Assembly (NCBI GenBank): GCA_949292635.1
Contig: CASEZY010000009.1
Location: 1-50,224 of the forward strand
Direction of reading: 5' to 3'
DNA length: 50,224 nt
DNA from: an uncultured Methanomassiliicoccales archaeon
Lineage (GTDB): Archaea; Thermoplasmatota; Thermoplasmata; Methanomassiliicoccales; Methanomethylophilaceae
Part shown: positions 41,569-50,091 of the stretch, piece after piece
Position numbering within the stretch: position 1 is the stretch's first letter
Layout: every line of letters starts with the position of its first letter
Notes under the pieces: model-generated
Databases searched by the model: none
What the model was told of the DNA's origin: nothing
What the model saw: the letters and a program-made list of their open reading frames with translations, nothing else
Program-made: the position numbers and the translations under genes

Positions 41569-42365
41569 AGGACCTCCAGGAGGTCCATGATGGAATCCTC
41601 GAAGTTCCATTGCTCGTCCATATGGCGGTTCAGGTCCCTGACCGAGAGATAGAGCCAAACACCGAAGAACAGGAATGCGGTGAAGAACGTCAGGATCAGC
41701 ATGACGATGAGGTTCCTGACGCCGATGACTTTCCTGTACCGTTCCATGTTATATCCGGATGCCCTGACGCCGTCAACGAACTCGTCGGCGAACTCCAGGA
41801 ACATCCTCTCGTGTCTCTTGGGGAAGCCCATGTTGAGAACGATGACCGCGAAGCACAGCACCAGGGATACGACGCATGCGATGATGCCGTAGCCCGCGCC
41901 CTCCATCTGATCCGGGATCATGAGTGCCAGCACAGGCGCCGAGATCGTCGGGATTATGGCGATCACGAACAGTGCGACCCATATCTTGCGACTGGTGAGC
42001 GTGGGAATGTGCTCCCTCATCCTCTGTATGCGCTCGACATCGCAGAACCTGCCCTCGGCCTCCATCTGCACCGCCAGGTCGCACATGGCGTTCATCAATT
42101 CGATGTCGCGCTTGGAATGCTGATAGTTCCTGCTGATCGTCAGATACATCATGGAGATCAGCACGCAGGTGCCCACGATGAATATGCCCAGAAGGTTCAG
42201 CCGGCGGTCCGCACCCGAACCAACCAGGCCGAACATGTATGCCAATGCGGTGGCCGTGAAGGCTATCACCACTACAAGGACTATCGAGGGATAGATGCGC
42301 AGGTCGGTCTTGGAACGCCTGCGTATGGCCGAGGCCGTCCTGCGCTTCACCTTCTCGGACACCAT
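41565..42365 (-). CDS. Multi-pass membrane protein of unknown function
   Basis: A 266-residue protein with a basic N-terminus (KVKRRTASAIRRRSKTDLR), two hydrophobic hairpins (IVLVVVIAFTATALAYMFGL with LLGIFIVGTCVLISMMYLTI; IWVALFVIAIIPTISAPVLA with GIIACVVSLVLCFAVIVLN) and a fifth segment near the C-terminus (NLIVMLILTFFTAFLFFGVW). A cytoplasmic acidic stretch separates the hairpins. No family is recognised. Only 19 bp separate its start from the divergent membrane protein. Confidence 0.8.
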   Translation of the reverse strand: MVSEKVKRRTASAIRRRSKTDLRIYPSIVLVVVIAFTATALAYMFGLVGSGADRRLNLLGIFIVGTCVLISMMYLTISRNYQHSKRDIELMNAMCDLAVQMEAEGRFCDVERIQRMREHIPTLTSRKIWVALFVIAIIPTISAPVLALMIPDQMEGAGYGIIACVVSLVLCFAVIVLNMGFPKRHERMFLEFADEFVDGVRASGYNMERYRKVIGVRNLIVMLILTFFTAFLFFGVWLYLSVRDLNRHMDEQWNFEDSIMDLLEVL

Positions 42366-42384
42366 TGACCGTCAAACTATTTAG

Positions 42385-43110
42385 ATGGATAAAAACCTCC
42401 CTGGAAACATGGTCATCAGGCGGATGATCCGCGAATCCATCGACACGACCAAGCGTATCGCCAAGAACGGTCTGGAGAGGGCACACAGCGTTGTGCCGGA
42501 GGACAGTTTAACCGGCAGGACCATCGACCGTGCCGAGAAGACGGTCAGACGCGCAGCGGACTCGTCCACCGCGGAATTCAGGAGGATCGAGAGGAAGAGG
42601 GCACCCAAGACCCTGGCGATCGTGGGTCTCATCGCCGTGGCACTTTCTTCGTTCTACCTGATCAGACTGTTCTCGGCCCTCCCCACACTGCTCCAATCCG
42701 ATGCCTCGGACCTTGGCGAGACCGTGATGTCCGTGATGGTGATCGTGCTGATCTTCTTCCAGTACCTGTACTACGTGACCACCGTCTTCAAACTGGCATC
42801 GGGGATGCGGAACGCGTGGGCCAACATGGTCCGTCTCTCCGGATCGTACATACTGCTACTGATAATCACCGAGACCGGGTTGCTTGACTTCCTCTCCGTG
42901 AACCTGGTGGTCACCAACTCGTGGATCTTGGCCGTGGTCATGGTCTGCGTGATACTCTACATGCTCCTGCCCAGGATCAGGGACTTCTTCCTGCCCTCCT
43001 ACGAGGATGACCCAGGCTTGAGATCCTGGATCCTCATGGTGTTCTGGATGGACCCCTTCAAGGACAGCGACAAGGAGTTCGAGATCCCCTTGCCCGAAGA
43101 CCTGGGCTGA
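42385..43110 (+). CDS. Multi-pass membrane protein of unknown function
   Basis: A 241-residue protein: about 70 residues of charged helices (DTTKRIAKNGLERAHSVVPE, IDRAEKTVRRAADSSTAEFR), then four or five membrane segments (LAIVGLIAVALSSFYLIRLF; VMSVMVIVLIFFQYLYYVTT; SYILLLIITETGLLDFLSV; WILAVVMVCVILYMLLP) and an acidic tail. The layout is similar to, but not clearly homologous with, the divergent neighbour. The two starts share a 19-bp gap, so their promoters must overlap each other's genes. Confidence 0.8.
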   Translation: MDKNLPGNMVIRRMIRESIDTTKRIAKNGLERAHSVVPEDSLTGRTIDRAEKTVRRAADSSTAEFRRIERKRAPKTLAIVGLIAVALSSFYLIRLFSALPTLLQSDASDLGETVMSVMVIVLIFFQYLYYVTTVFKLASGMRNAWANMVRLSGSYILLLIITETGLLDFLSVNLVVTNSWILAVVMVCVILYMLLPRIRDFFLPSYEDDPGLRSWILMVFWMDPFKDSDKEFEIPLPEDLG

Positions 43111-43157
43111 CCATCCTTTAAAATAATAACGCGCGTATGGGGCGTTCAGGTGCAAGC

Positions 43158-43649
43158 ATGCTTGTGAACGCCGACATCTACGTGAAGGACGTGCCCGGAC
43201 AGCTGGTCTCCGCCTTGGAGCCCATGACCATGCTGAACGCGAACATCATCGGAGTGGTCCACAGCCGCGAACAGATGGTCAGCGGCAGGATCGCCGTGAA
43301 CATCACTTTCGACGTGGACCCGGACCTCATCGGCAAACTGAAGGACATCTGGATCTCCAGGGACGTCATCGTCGCCAAGATCGGCTCGGTAATCAAGCTG
43401 CATTATCTCGTGTTCATGGTCATCGGAGGCGTCACCGCAGACTCCATGCAGGAGATCCTGGACAAGGCCGCCGAGGTCACCGAGGTGGAATCCTCGGATA
43501 TCAGGGTGAGCACCAAATCATCCGGCAGGAACACCGCCATGGTCACCGTGGGGCTGAAATCACCCGAGGACCTGGACAAGTTCGACAATTTCATATCGGA
43601 AGCATGCAAGACCGGCGGATACACCTACATCAAGGGGGTGGAGCAGTGA
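43158..43649 (+). CDS. ACT-domain regulatory protein
   Basis: A 163-residue protein with two regions: an N-terminal ACT domain (MLVNADIYVKDVPGQLVSAL, EPMTMLNANIIGVV) and a C-terminal ferredoxin-like half. ACT domains bind amino acids and modulate linked enzymes. It overlaps the homoserine dehydrogenase start (GTGA), so it is probably the separately encoded allosteric subunit for threonine or isoleucine feedback. The start ATG 43158 is preceded by CAGGTGC and a TATA-like tttaaaataat. Confidence 0.85.
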   Translation: MLVNADIYVKDVPGQLVSALEPMTMLNANIIGVVHSREQMVSGRIAVNITFDVDPDLIGKLKDIWISRDVIVAKIGSVIKLHYLVFMVIGGVTADSMQEILDKAAEVTEVESSDIRVSTKSSGRNTAMVTVGLKSPEDLDKFDNFISEACKTGGYTYIKGVEQ

Positions 43650-44653
43650 AGGTATTCCTCTCCGGATTCGGTAACGTGGGTCAGGGCTTCATGGAGACCA
43701 CCGTCATCAAGAAGGACCTGATCACCAAGCTCGTGGGCGAGGAGGTCACCTTCGCCGGGGTGGTGGACTCCACCACCTACTATGCGGACCCCAGGGAGGT
43801 CTGCAGCTTCTGCGCCCTGGGCAACAAGGCGTCCACCGGCAAGGTGGGCCACAGCGCCAGGGGGGGCAAGAGCGTCATCGACATCATGAGCGAGTGCGAG
43901 TTCGACGTGCTCATAGAGACCGGGCCGACCAACGTGGATGACGGCGGCGAGGGGCTGGCCAACATCAGGTGGGCCCTGGAGCACGGCAAGGATGTGATCA
44001 CCGTGAACAAGGGACCTCTGGCACTGGACTTCGCCAACCTGCGCAAGCTGGCAGAGGAGCACGGATGCATCCTGAGATACGAAGGCTCGGTGGGGGGCGC
44101 CATGCCCATCATCAACCTCTGCAACGACAGCCTTGCCGGTGTGAGGATCAAATCCATACAGGGCATATTCAACGGTACCTGCAACTACGTCCTCAGCAGG
44201 ATGGACAGCGGACTGCCGCTTGAGCAGGCCTTGAAGGAGGCGCAGCAGCTGGGATACGCGGAGACTGACCCCACCTACGACATCGAGGGATACGACACCG
44301 CATCCAAAGTGGTGATCCTTGCCAACTCCGTTTTCGGAAGGGACGTCACATTCAAGGACGTGTCCGTCTGCGGCATATCGTCCGTCACCGAGGAAGCGGT
44401 GGCCATGGCAGCCGAGGAGAACATGGTCATCAGGCTGATCGGCGAGGTAAGCAACACCAAGCTGGAGGTGTCCCCCAGGCTGATCCCCAAGGGCCATCCC
44501 CTCAGCCTCTCCGGAACGCTCAACACCGCCCTGATAGAGACGGACTTCTCCGGACCCATCACGGTCACCGGCAGGGGAGCCGGAAGGAAGGAGACCGCTT
44601 CCGCCATACTCAGCGACCTGATCGCGATAGCACGCCAGAGGAAGAGCGCGTGA
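43646..44653 (+). CDS. hom: Homoserine dehydrogenase
   Basis: Reduces aspartate semialdehyde to homoserine, the branch to threonine, isoleucine and methionine. The 335-residue protein has the NAD(P)-binding GFGNVGQGF at the N-terminus, NKGPLALDFANLRKLA, the substrate-binding YEGSVGGAMPIINLCNDSLA and GIFNGTCNYVLSRM. It has no C-terminal ACT domain; that function is probably supplied by the preceding gene. The GTG start overlaps the ACT stop and its own stop overlaps cimA (both GTGA). Confidence 0.95.
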   Translation: MKVFLSGFGNVGQGFMETTVIKKDLITKLVGEEVTFAGVVDSTTYYADPREVCSFCALGNKASTGKVGHSARGGKSVIDIMSECEFDVLIETGPTNVDDGGEGLANIRWALEHGKDVITVNKGPLALDFANLRKLAEEHGCILRYEGSVGGAMPIINLCNDSLAGVRIKSIQGIFNGTCNYVLSRMDSGLPLEQALKEAQQLGYAETDPTYDIEGYDTASKVVILANSVFGRDVTFKDVSVCGISSVTEEAVAMAAEENMVIRLIGEVSNTKLEVSPRLIPKGHPLSLSGTLNTALIETDFSGPITVTGRGAGRKETASAILSDLIAIARQRKSA

Positions 44654-46197
44654 CCCGCAGGATCAGCATCTTCGACACCACCCTCCGGGACGGTTCCCAG
44701 AGGGAAGGCATAACCTTCTCGGTGGAGGACAAGCGGGAGATCATCAAGCTATTGGACGGCCTGGGCTTCGACTTCATGGAAGCTGGCATGCCCCAATCGA
44801 ATCCCAAGGACGAGGAGCTGTTCGGCTCGCTGCCGTCCACCAAAGGATCGGTGGTCGCATTCGGGAGCACCTGCCACCCCAACACACGCCCCCAGGACGA
44901 CCTGTGGATCGAAGCCCTGATATCCAATTCATCGGACTGGGTCTGCATATTCGGCAAGACCTGGAGGATGCAGCTGGAGACCGTGCTGAAGGTGAACGAG
45001 GAGGAGAACCTCCGCATGGTCCGTGAGACCGTCAGCTTCCTGAGGAAGAACGGCAAGAGGGTGATCTTCGACGCAGAGCACTTCTTCGACGGATACAGGG
45101 ACGACAGGGACTTCGCGGTCAATGTGGTCAAGGCGGCATCCGACGCGGGAGCGGAATGGGTCTGCCTCTGCGACACCAACGGCGGTTCCATGCCGTCCTT
45201 CGTCTACGAGGCCGTGAAGGATGTGTGCGCATCCGTGGATGCCAAGGTGGGGATACACGCCCACAACGATTCGGACCTGGCCGTCGCCTGCTCCATCGCT
45301 GCCGTCGAAGCGGGAGCGGACATGGTCCAGGGTACCATGAACGGCATCGGCGAGCGCTGCGGCAACGCCAACCTGTGCTCTGTTGTCCCCGACCTCATGC
45401 TCAAGATGGGTCTGGAGACCGGCGTGGACCTCACCAGACTTACCACGGCGAGCGTGGCGGTGGCGGAGATCGCCAACACCAGGCTCAACCCCTCCATGCC
45501 GTACGTTGGTTCTAGGGCTTTCACCCACAAGGGCGGCATGCACATCGACGCTCTGCTGAAGGATTCGCGCACATACGAGCATGTGCCCCCCGAGGCCGTC
45601 GGGAACCACAGGGTCATGGTGGTCTCCGAGCTCAGCGGCAAGGCCGGGGTGGCCCGCAAGATGGAGGAATTGGACATCCCGCACACCGACGACGATGTCA
45701 GGAAGGTGCTGTTCACCGTCAAGGACATGGAGAGCCGCGGCTACCAGTTCGAGGCCGCGGACGCCAGTTTGGAACTGCTCATGAGGAGGGTGTGCCAGAA
45801 TCTGGAGGCACCGTTCTCCATACCCGCGTTCAGGGTCTACATGGACGAGACCTCCGACGGCATAAAGTCGGAGGCGAGCATCAAGGTGAGGGACAATGAT
45901 GGCAACATCGAGCACACCGCCTCCGACGGGGACGGTCCGGTGGATGCCCTGAGCAACGCCCTGAAGAAGGCGATGTCCAAGTTCTTCCCCGTGATGGACA
46001 GGATAAGACTGATCGATTACAAGGTCAGGGTGCTGGACGAGAAGGCGGCCACCGCCGCCCCGGTACGTGTGATGATAAGATGCACCGACGGGGAGCGGCA
46101 GTGGTCCACCGTTGGCGTCTCTACGAACGTCATCGAAGCGTCCCTGACCGCTCTTACCGACTCTATGGAGTACGGGATATACGTGAACAGGAAGTGA
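44650..46197 (+). CDS. cimA: (R)-citramalate synthase
   Basis: Condenses pyruvate and acetyl-CoA to citramalate, the threonine-independent route to 2-oxobutyrate for isoleucine. The 515-residue protein has a TIM barrel starting with ISIFDTTLRDGSQREGITFS, CDTNGG, the metal-binding HAHND, and GTMNGIGERCGNANLCSVVP. A C-terminal LeuA-type allosteric domain follows (about 390-515). Length, the -REGI- sequence and HKGGMHIDAL match the longer CimA subclass rather than 2-isopropylmalate synthase, but the final assignment rests on sequence type only. GTG start. Confidence 0.92.
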   Translation: MTRRISIFDTTLRDGSQREGITFSVEDKREIIKLLDGLGFDFMEAGMPQSNPKDEELFGSLPSTKGSVVAFGSTCHPNTRPQDDLWIEALISNSSDWVCIFGKTWRMQLETVLKVNEEENLRMVRETVSFLRKNGKRVIFDAEHFFDGYRDDRDFAVNVVKAASDAGAEWVCLCDTNGGSMPSFVYEAVKDVCASVDAKVGIHAHNDSDLAVACSIAAVEAGADMVQGTMNGIGERCGNANLCSVVPDLMLKMGLETGVDLTRLTTASVAVAEIANTRLNPSMPYVGSRAFTHKGGMHIDALLKDSRTYEHVPPEAVGNHRVMVVSELSGKAGVARKMEELDIPHTDDDVRKVLFTVKDMESRGYQFEAADASLELLMRRVCQNLEAPFSIPAFRVYMDETSDGIKSEASIKVRDNDGNIEHTASDGDGPVDALSNALKKAMSKFFPVMDRIRLIDYKVRVLDEKAATAAPVRVMIRCTDGERQWSTVGVSTNVIEASLTALTDSMEYGIYVNRK

Positions 46198-46201
46198 GCC
46201 C

Positions 46202-46471
46202 TTGGAGAGGTTCGTGGTAACGCTGGTGGGAAAGGACACGGTCGGGATCATCGCGAAGGTATGCACATTCTTCGCCGAGAACGGAATGAACATTCTGGAC
46301 ATCTCCCAGACCACCATGAGGGACGTCATCAGCATGACCATGATCGTGGACAGCGGAGGGATGACCGCGGAGCACGCCCGTGAGGGCATCGCGAAGCTGG
46401 CATCCGATGTGAGATGCATCATCCATCTGCAGGAGGACAGTGCCCTCCGTGACCTGGCGGGAGGGATCTGA
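46202..46471 (+). CDS. ACT-domain protein, UPF0237 type (copy 1)
   Basis: An 89-residue single ACT domain: [39 protein letters not shown]. It starts at TTG 46202, just after the cimA stop. It is a tandem paralogue of the next gene, about half of the positions being identical. The last 30 residues diverge (EDSALRDLAGGI). UPF0237 genes usually sit beside or are fused to DUF711, as here. Confidence 0.88.
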   Translation: MERFVVTLVGKDTVGIIAKVCTFFAENGMNILDISQTTMRDVISMTMIVDSGGMTAEHAREGIAKLASDVRCIIHLQEDSALRDLAGGI

Positions 46472-46743
46472 TGGAGAAGACCATCGTCACCCTCTCCGGC
46501 AACGACGCCGTGGGCATCATCGCCAAGGTGTGCACGTTCTTCGCGGAGAACGGAATCAACATCCTGGACATCTCCCAGACCACCGCCGACGGACGCATCG
46601 ACATGATGATGGTCGTCGACACCTCCGGCTTCAAGGGGAAGTTCGGGGAGCTGGTGGAAGGATTGAACAAGGTGGGCGAATCCGTGGGATGCACCATACG
46701 TGCGCAGCATGAGGCCATATTCGACATGATGCACAGGATCTGA
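46471..46743 (+). CDS. ACT-domain protein, UPF0237 type (copy 2)
   Basis: A 90-residue ACT domain ([40 protein letters not shown]). It shares its first base with the last base of the preceding stop (tgATG). This copy has the standard UPF0237 C-terminus ([13 protein letters not shown]), so it is the conventional partner of DUF711. Copy 1 probably arose by duplication and may sense a different amino acid. Confidence 0.92.
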   Translation: MEKTIVTLSGNDAVGIIAKVCTFFAENGINILDISQTTADGRIDMMMVVDTSGFKGKFGELVEGLNKVGESVGCTIRAQHEAIFDMMHRI

Positions 46744-46747
46744 TAGC

Positions 46748-48118
46748 ATGACCATGATCACACTCAACGAGGTGCTGGAGACCAACAACATGATCCAGCA
46801 CGAGAACCTGGACGTGAGGACGATCACGCTGGGCATCAACCTACTGGACTGCATGACCGACGACCTGGACGCCCTGAACAGGAACATCTACGACAAGATC
46901 ACCCGTCTGGCGAAGGACCTGGTCTCCGTGGGAGAGGATATCTCCCTGGAGTATGGTGTGCCCATAGTCAACAAGAGGATCTCCGTCACCCCCATCGGCA
47001 TCGTGGGCTCGTCCGCCTGCAAGTCCCCCGAGGACTTCGTCACCATCGCCAAGACCCTGGACAAAGCCGCGGCCAAGGTGGGCGTGAACTTCATAGGAGG
47101 ATACTCCGCGCTGGTTATGAAGGACATGACCTCCGCCGACAGGATGCTGATGGAATCCATCCCGCAAGCTCTCGCGGAGACGGAGAACGTCTGCAGCTCC
47201 ATCAGCGTGGGTTCCACCAGAGCGGGCATCAACATGGATGCCGTGCGCATCATGGGGGACATCATCGTCCGCACCGCCCAGGCCACCAAGGATAGGGACT
47301 CCATCGGGTGCGCCAAGCTGGTGGTGTTCTGCAACCCCGCCGACGACAACCCCTTCATGGCCGGTGCCTTCCACGGAGTGGTGGAGGGTGACGCAGTCAT
47401 CAACGTCGGTGTCAGCGGACCCGGTGTGGTGAAGGTGGCTGTGGAGAAGGTGAAGGGCGAGAACTTCGAGGTGTTATGTGAAACGATCAAGAAGACCGCC
47501 TTCAAGGTCACCAGGATAGGTCAGCTGGTTGGCCACGAGGCCTCCAGGAGACTTGGTATACCGTTCGGTATATTGGACCTCTCGCTGGCCCCCACCCCCG
47601 CCGTCGGCGACAGCATAGCCGACATCCTCCAGGGAATGGGATTGGAGAGGGTGGGCGCACCCGGCACCACCGCGGCGCTGGCCATCCTCAACGACCAGGT
47701 GAAGAAGGGCGGCGTGATGGCCTCATCCTACGTGGGAGGACTCAGCGGTGCCTTCATACCGGTGAGCGAGGACCGCAGCATGGCGGAGGCGGCCGAGATG
47801 GGTGCCCTCTCACTGGAGAAGCTGGAGGCGATGACATGCGTGTGCTCCGTCGGACTCGACATGGTCGCCATCCCCGGCAGCACCTCCGCGGAGACCATCT
47901 CCGGCATCATCGCGGATGAGATGGCCATCGGCATGGTGAACCAGAAGACCACCGCCGTTCGTCTCATACCCGTGATCGGCAAGGAGGCCGGCGAGCATGC
48001 GGAGTTCGGCGGATTGTTGGGGAGCGCTCCCATCATGCCGGTGAACCCCTACGGCTGCGCCGACTTCGTGAACCGCGGCGGTAGGATCCCCGCTCCGATC
48101 CACAGCTTCAAGAACTGA
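46748..48118 (+). CDS. DUF711 (UPF0210, PFL-like) family protein
   Basis: A 456-residue protein spanning the full UPF0210 family: [20 protein letters not shown] near the start, then [77 protein letters not shown], and the C-terminal [20 protein letters not shown] with [11 protein letters not shown]. It has no assigned reaction; the fold is related to pyruvate-formate-lyase-like barrels. It ends a six-gene operon for homoserine and citramalate formation, suggesting a link to branched-chain or aspartate-family metabolism. A hairpin terminator follows. Confidence 0.93.
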   Translation: MTMITLNEVLETNNMIQHENLDVRTITLGINLLDCMTDDLDALNRNIYDKITRLAKDLVSVGEDISLEYGVPIVNKRISVTPIGIVGSSACKSPEDFVTIAKTLDKAAAKVGVNFIGGYSALVMKDMTSADRMLMESIPQALAETENVCSSISVGSTRAGINMDAVRIMGDIIVRTAQATKDRDSIGCAKLVVFCNPADDNPFMAGAFHGVVEGDAVINVGVSGPGVVKVAVEKVKGENFEVLCETIKKTAFKVTRIGQLVGHEASRRLGIPFGILDLSLAPTPAVGDSIADILQGMGLERVGAPGTTAALAILNDQVKKGGVMASSYVGGLSGAFIPVSEDRSMAEAAEMGALSLEKLEAMTCVCSVGLDMVAIPGSTSAETISGIIADEMAIGMVNQKTTAVRLIPVIGKEAGEHAEFGGLLGSAPIMPVNPYGCADFVNRGGRIPAPIHSFKN

Positions 48119-48128
48119 ATGGGATTCG

Positions 48129-48144
48129 GCGCCCGTCAGGGCGC
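48129..48144 (+). terminator. Terminator of the ACT-hom-cimA-DUF711 operon
   Basis: GCGCCC-GTCA-GGGCGC is a 6-bp GC stem 10 bases after the stop, followed by TTCTCTTTTA. Confidence 0.65.
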
Positions 48145-48184
48145 GGATCCTTCTCTTTTAATTATGATATAAAATGCCGTTCTG

Positions 48185-48263
48185 TAGTAAATTTACTAGA
48201 AAAATACCCCATTTTTGTAGTAAGTTTACTAGAATAAAGTCGGTTTTTGTAGTAAGTATTTAA
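48185..48263 (+). promoter_or_regulatory. Palindromic operator array and TATA box of the DUF4143 ATPase gene
   Basis: TAGTAAATTTACTA (48185-48198, perfect palindrome) and TAGTAAGTTTACTA (48218-48231) are followed by a half-site TAGTAAGTATTTA (48250-48262) that runs into the TATA element gtatttaaa. The spacings are 33 and 32 bp. The TATA centre at about 48260 is 26-27 bases before GTG 48287. The array resembles the three palindromes at 20677-20754, which lie before the broken paralogue. Confidence 0.8.
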
Positions 48264-48286
48264 ATGGAACAAACCATTCACAATCC

Positions 48287-49678
48287 GTGAAGCGCAAGAT
48301 GATGCAGGCGCTCCTCGAATGGAAGGAGCGGAGGAACGGACGGGCTATACTGATCAGGGGTGCCAGGCAGGTCGGCAAGACGTACCTGCTCAAACGTTTC
48401 GGCGAAGAGCATTATTCCAACACGATCTACATCAACTTCGAAGACACGCCCGAACTCAGAATCATATTCGACGAGGACAGATCCGCCGATGTACTCTACA
48501 ATCGCATCTCTTACCGTTTTCCCGAGACCGATCTGCATGACTGCCTGATCATAATCGATGAAATCCAATCCTGTCCCGCAGCATTCTCCGCCTTGAAACC
48601 ACTGGCAGCAGACGGCCGCTGCGATATCGCAGCATCAGGATCCCTCCTTGGCAACGTCATCGAGGACGGTTTCCTGTCCCCCATGGGCTATATCGACACT
48701 GTAACGATGGAGCCAATGGATTTCGAGGAGTTCCTTTGGGCATCCGGACTGACCGAAAGCCAGACCCATGCGGTACAGACGAGCATCAGGGGTCTGAGTG
48801 CAATGGACGGGTTCGTTCGTAACCGCATCACAGATCTGTTCAAGAGATACATCACCGTCGGCGGCATGCCTGCTGCGGTCAAGGCGTACACGGAGACCGG
48901 GCTGTATTCGGAAGCTGTAAAGGTCCACAAAGGGATCTATGACATAATCTGCCGCGATGCCAAGAAATACGCCATTCGGCCTGGGGACAAACTGAGGATA
49001 CAGGAGTGTCTTGACTCCATACCGAGACAGTTGGCCAGAGAGAGCAAGATATTCAATTACACCGACATCGCCATGAAAAAAGGCTATGGCAGAAGAGAAT
49101 ACGGCAGTGCACTTCTGTGGCTGGAGAACGCCGGCATCATAGACATCTGTCGCAACCTAGAGGAACCCGCCGAGCCACTGGGTCAGAAGGCGAGACGCGA
49201 TTCGTTCAAGGTCTACATGAAGGATACGGGACTGCTGACATGCATGCTCGGATCGGACATCGCATCCGGTATCGTGAACGGCGATTTCTATGTGAACAAT
49301 GGGGCCGTCATGGAGAATGCAGTCCTGGAGGCACTGGTGAAGAAGGGATATGATGTCTACTTCTACCATCCCATGGGAAGATCCATTGAGATAGATTTCG
49401 TGCTCAATCTCAATGGCAAGATAGCCGCCTTCGAAGTCAAATCCGGAAGATCGAGGAGATCCAGATCACTGAGCATGCTGATACAGTCATCTGATACTGT
49501 GAACGTGGGAATCAAAGTATCCAATACCGATGTGTCCGTTGATGAGAACGGAGTGATACACATACCACTTTTCGGCCCATGTTTCCTTGAGGACCGCCGC
49601 GAACCGGACATCGGTGCGTTCGAAGGGATCGATGAACTGAAGAAAGCGCTGGATACGATGGACCGTTCAGACAACTGA
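48287..49678 (+). CDS. AAA+ ATPase with DUF4143 nuclease-like domain
   Basis: A 463-residue protein. Walker A GARQVGKT is at residues 25-32, Walker B LIIIDEIQ at 87-94, the sensor region is DIAASGSLLG, and a long helical/winged middle region includes VGGMPAAVKAY. The C-terminal DUF4143 fold carries EIDFVLN...AAFEVKSGRSRRSRS, the D-x(n)-E-x-K pattern of PD-(D/E)xK nucleases. Members are multicopy in many archaea and gut anaerobes; function is unproven, with mobile or defence roles proposed. The leaderless GTG start 48287 fits the promoter; ATG 48299 is an alternative. Base composition is more AT-rich than the flanking operons, as expected for transferred DNA. Confidence 0.88.
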   Translation: MKRKMMQALLEWKERRNGRAILIRGARQVGKTYLLKRFGEEHYSNTIYINFEDTPELRIIFDEDRSADVLYNRISYRFPETDLHDCLIIIDEIQSCPAAFSALKPLAADGRCDIAASGSLLGNVIEDGFLSPMGYIDTVTMEPMDFEEFLWASGLTESQTHAVQTSIRGLSAMDGFVRNRITDLFKRYITVGGMPAAVKAYTETGLYSEAVKVHKGIYDIICRDAKKYAIRPGDKLRIQECLDSIPRQLARESKIFNYTDIAMKKGYGRREYGSALLWLENAGIIDICRNLEEPAEPLGQKARRDSFKVYMKDTGLLTCMLGSDIASGIVNGDFYVNNGAVMENAVLEALVKKGYDVYFYHPMGRSIEIDFVLNLNGKIAAFEVKSGRSRRSRSLSMLIQSSDTVNVGIKVSNTDVSVDENGVIHIPLFGPCFLEDRREPDIGAFEGIDELKKALDTMDRSDN

Positions 49679-49798
49679 TATGAGGAGTATACACTTACGA
49701 ATAATCCGCCTACCCAATCATCTACCTTCGAGTATGTGTCCGCAACACCAAAGATCTGGTCTGGACAGGAGTTGTGCTTTATAAACAGACTTTGAAAA

Positions 49799-49840
49799 TC
49801 TATCAGTCATTGATAGAAAAATCTATCAGTCATTGATAGA
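49799..49840. repeat. Two identical 19-bp palindromic repeats next to a TATA box
   Basis: TCTATCA-gtcat-TGATAGA occurs at 49799-49817 and 49822-49840 (period 23 bp). Each has perfect 7-bp arms. A TATA-like ctttataaac lies just upstream (49777-49786), so the pair would cover a transcription start at about 49807. No credible gene follows on either strand. The surrounding 49679-50091 (413 bp) contains nothing else I can support beyond weak, short frames. Confidence 0.75.
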
Positions 49841-50049
49841 AATTCAAATCGAATGTTTGCTTGGTCCGCAAAATAGGGCCTCATTCTACCAACGGAACGC
49901 TGAATCACAATATGCGGATCTATGCTACTGAATGGATTTGTTCATAGACAGAAGCCCACTGATGCCCCCTTCAGATCTCTGACCTGTGACCAGACATAGA
50001 GCCTCGGACTGCTTATCGTAAACGTATGTACATAAGCAACCGCGTCAAG

Positions 50050-50070
50050 AAAAAAAAGAAAAGGGAAAAA
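50050..50070 (-). terminator. T-rich terminator of the gene entering from the right edge
   Basis: On the minus strand the 20 bases are almost all T and C (cttttcccttttctttttttt type), about 25 bases after the TGA at 50092-50094, the usual archaeal oligo-T terminator. Confidence 0.5.
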
Positions 50071-50091
50071 GGAAGGGGTTTGAGGGTAGGC

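Noticed and set aside
44929-46887. 652-codon antisense frame across cimA and the ACT genes
   Set aside because: Antisense to three well-identified genes; His/Val/Gly-rich composition without motifs.
49880-50040. Short minus-strand frame (YDKQSEALCLVTGQRSEGGI type) in the orphan gap
   Set aside because: About 40 codons with no start codon, ribosome binding site or recognisable motif. The sequence is AT-richer than the native genes.
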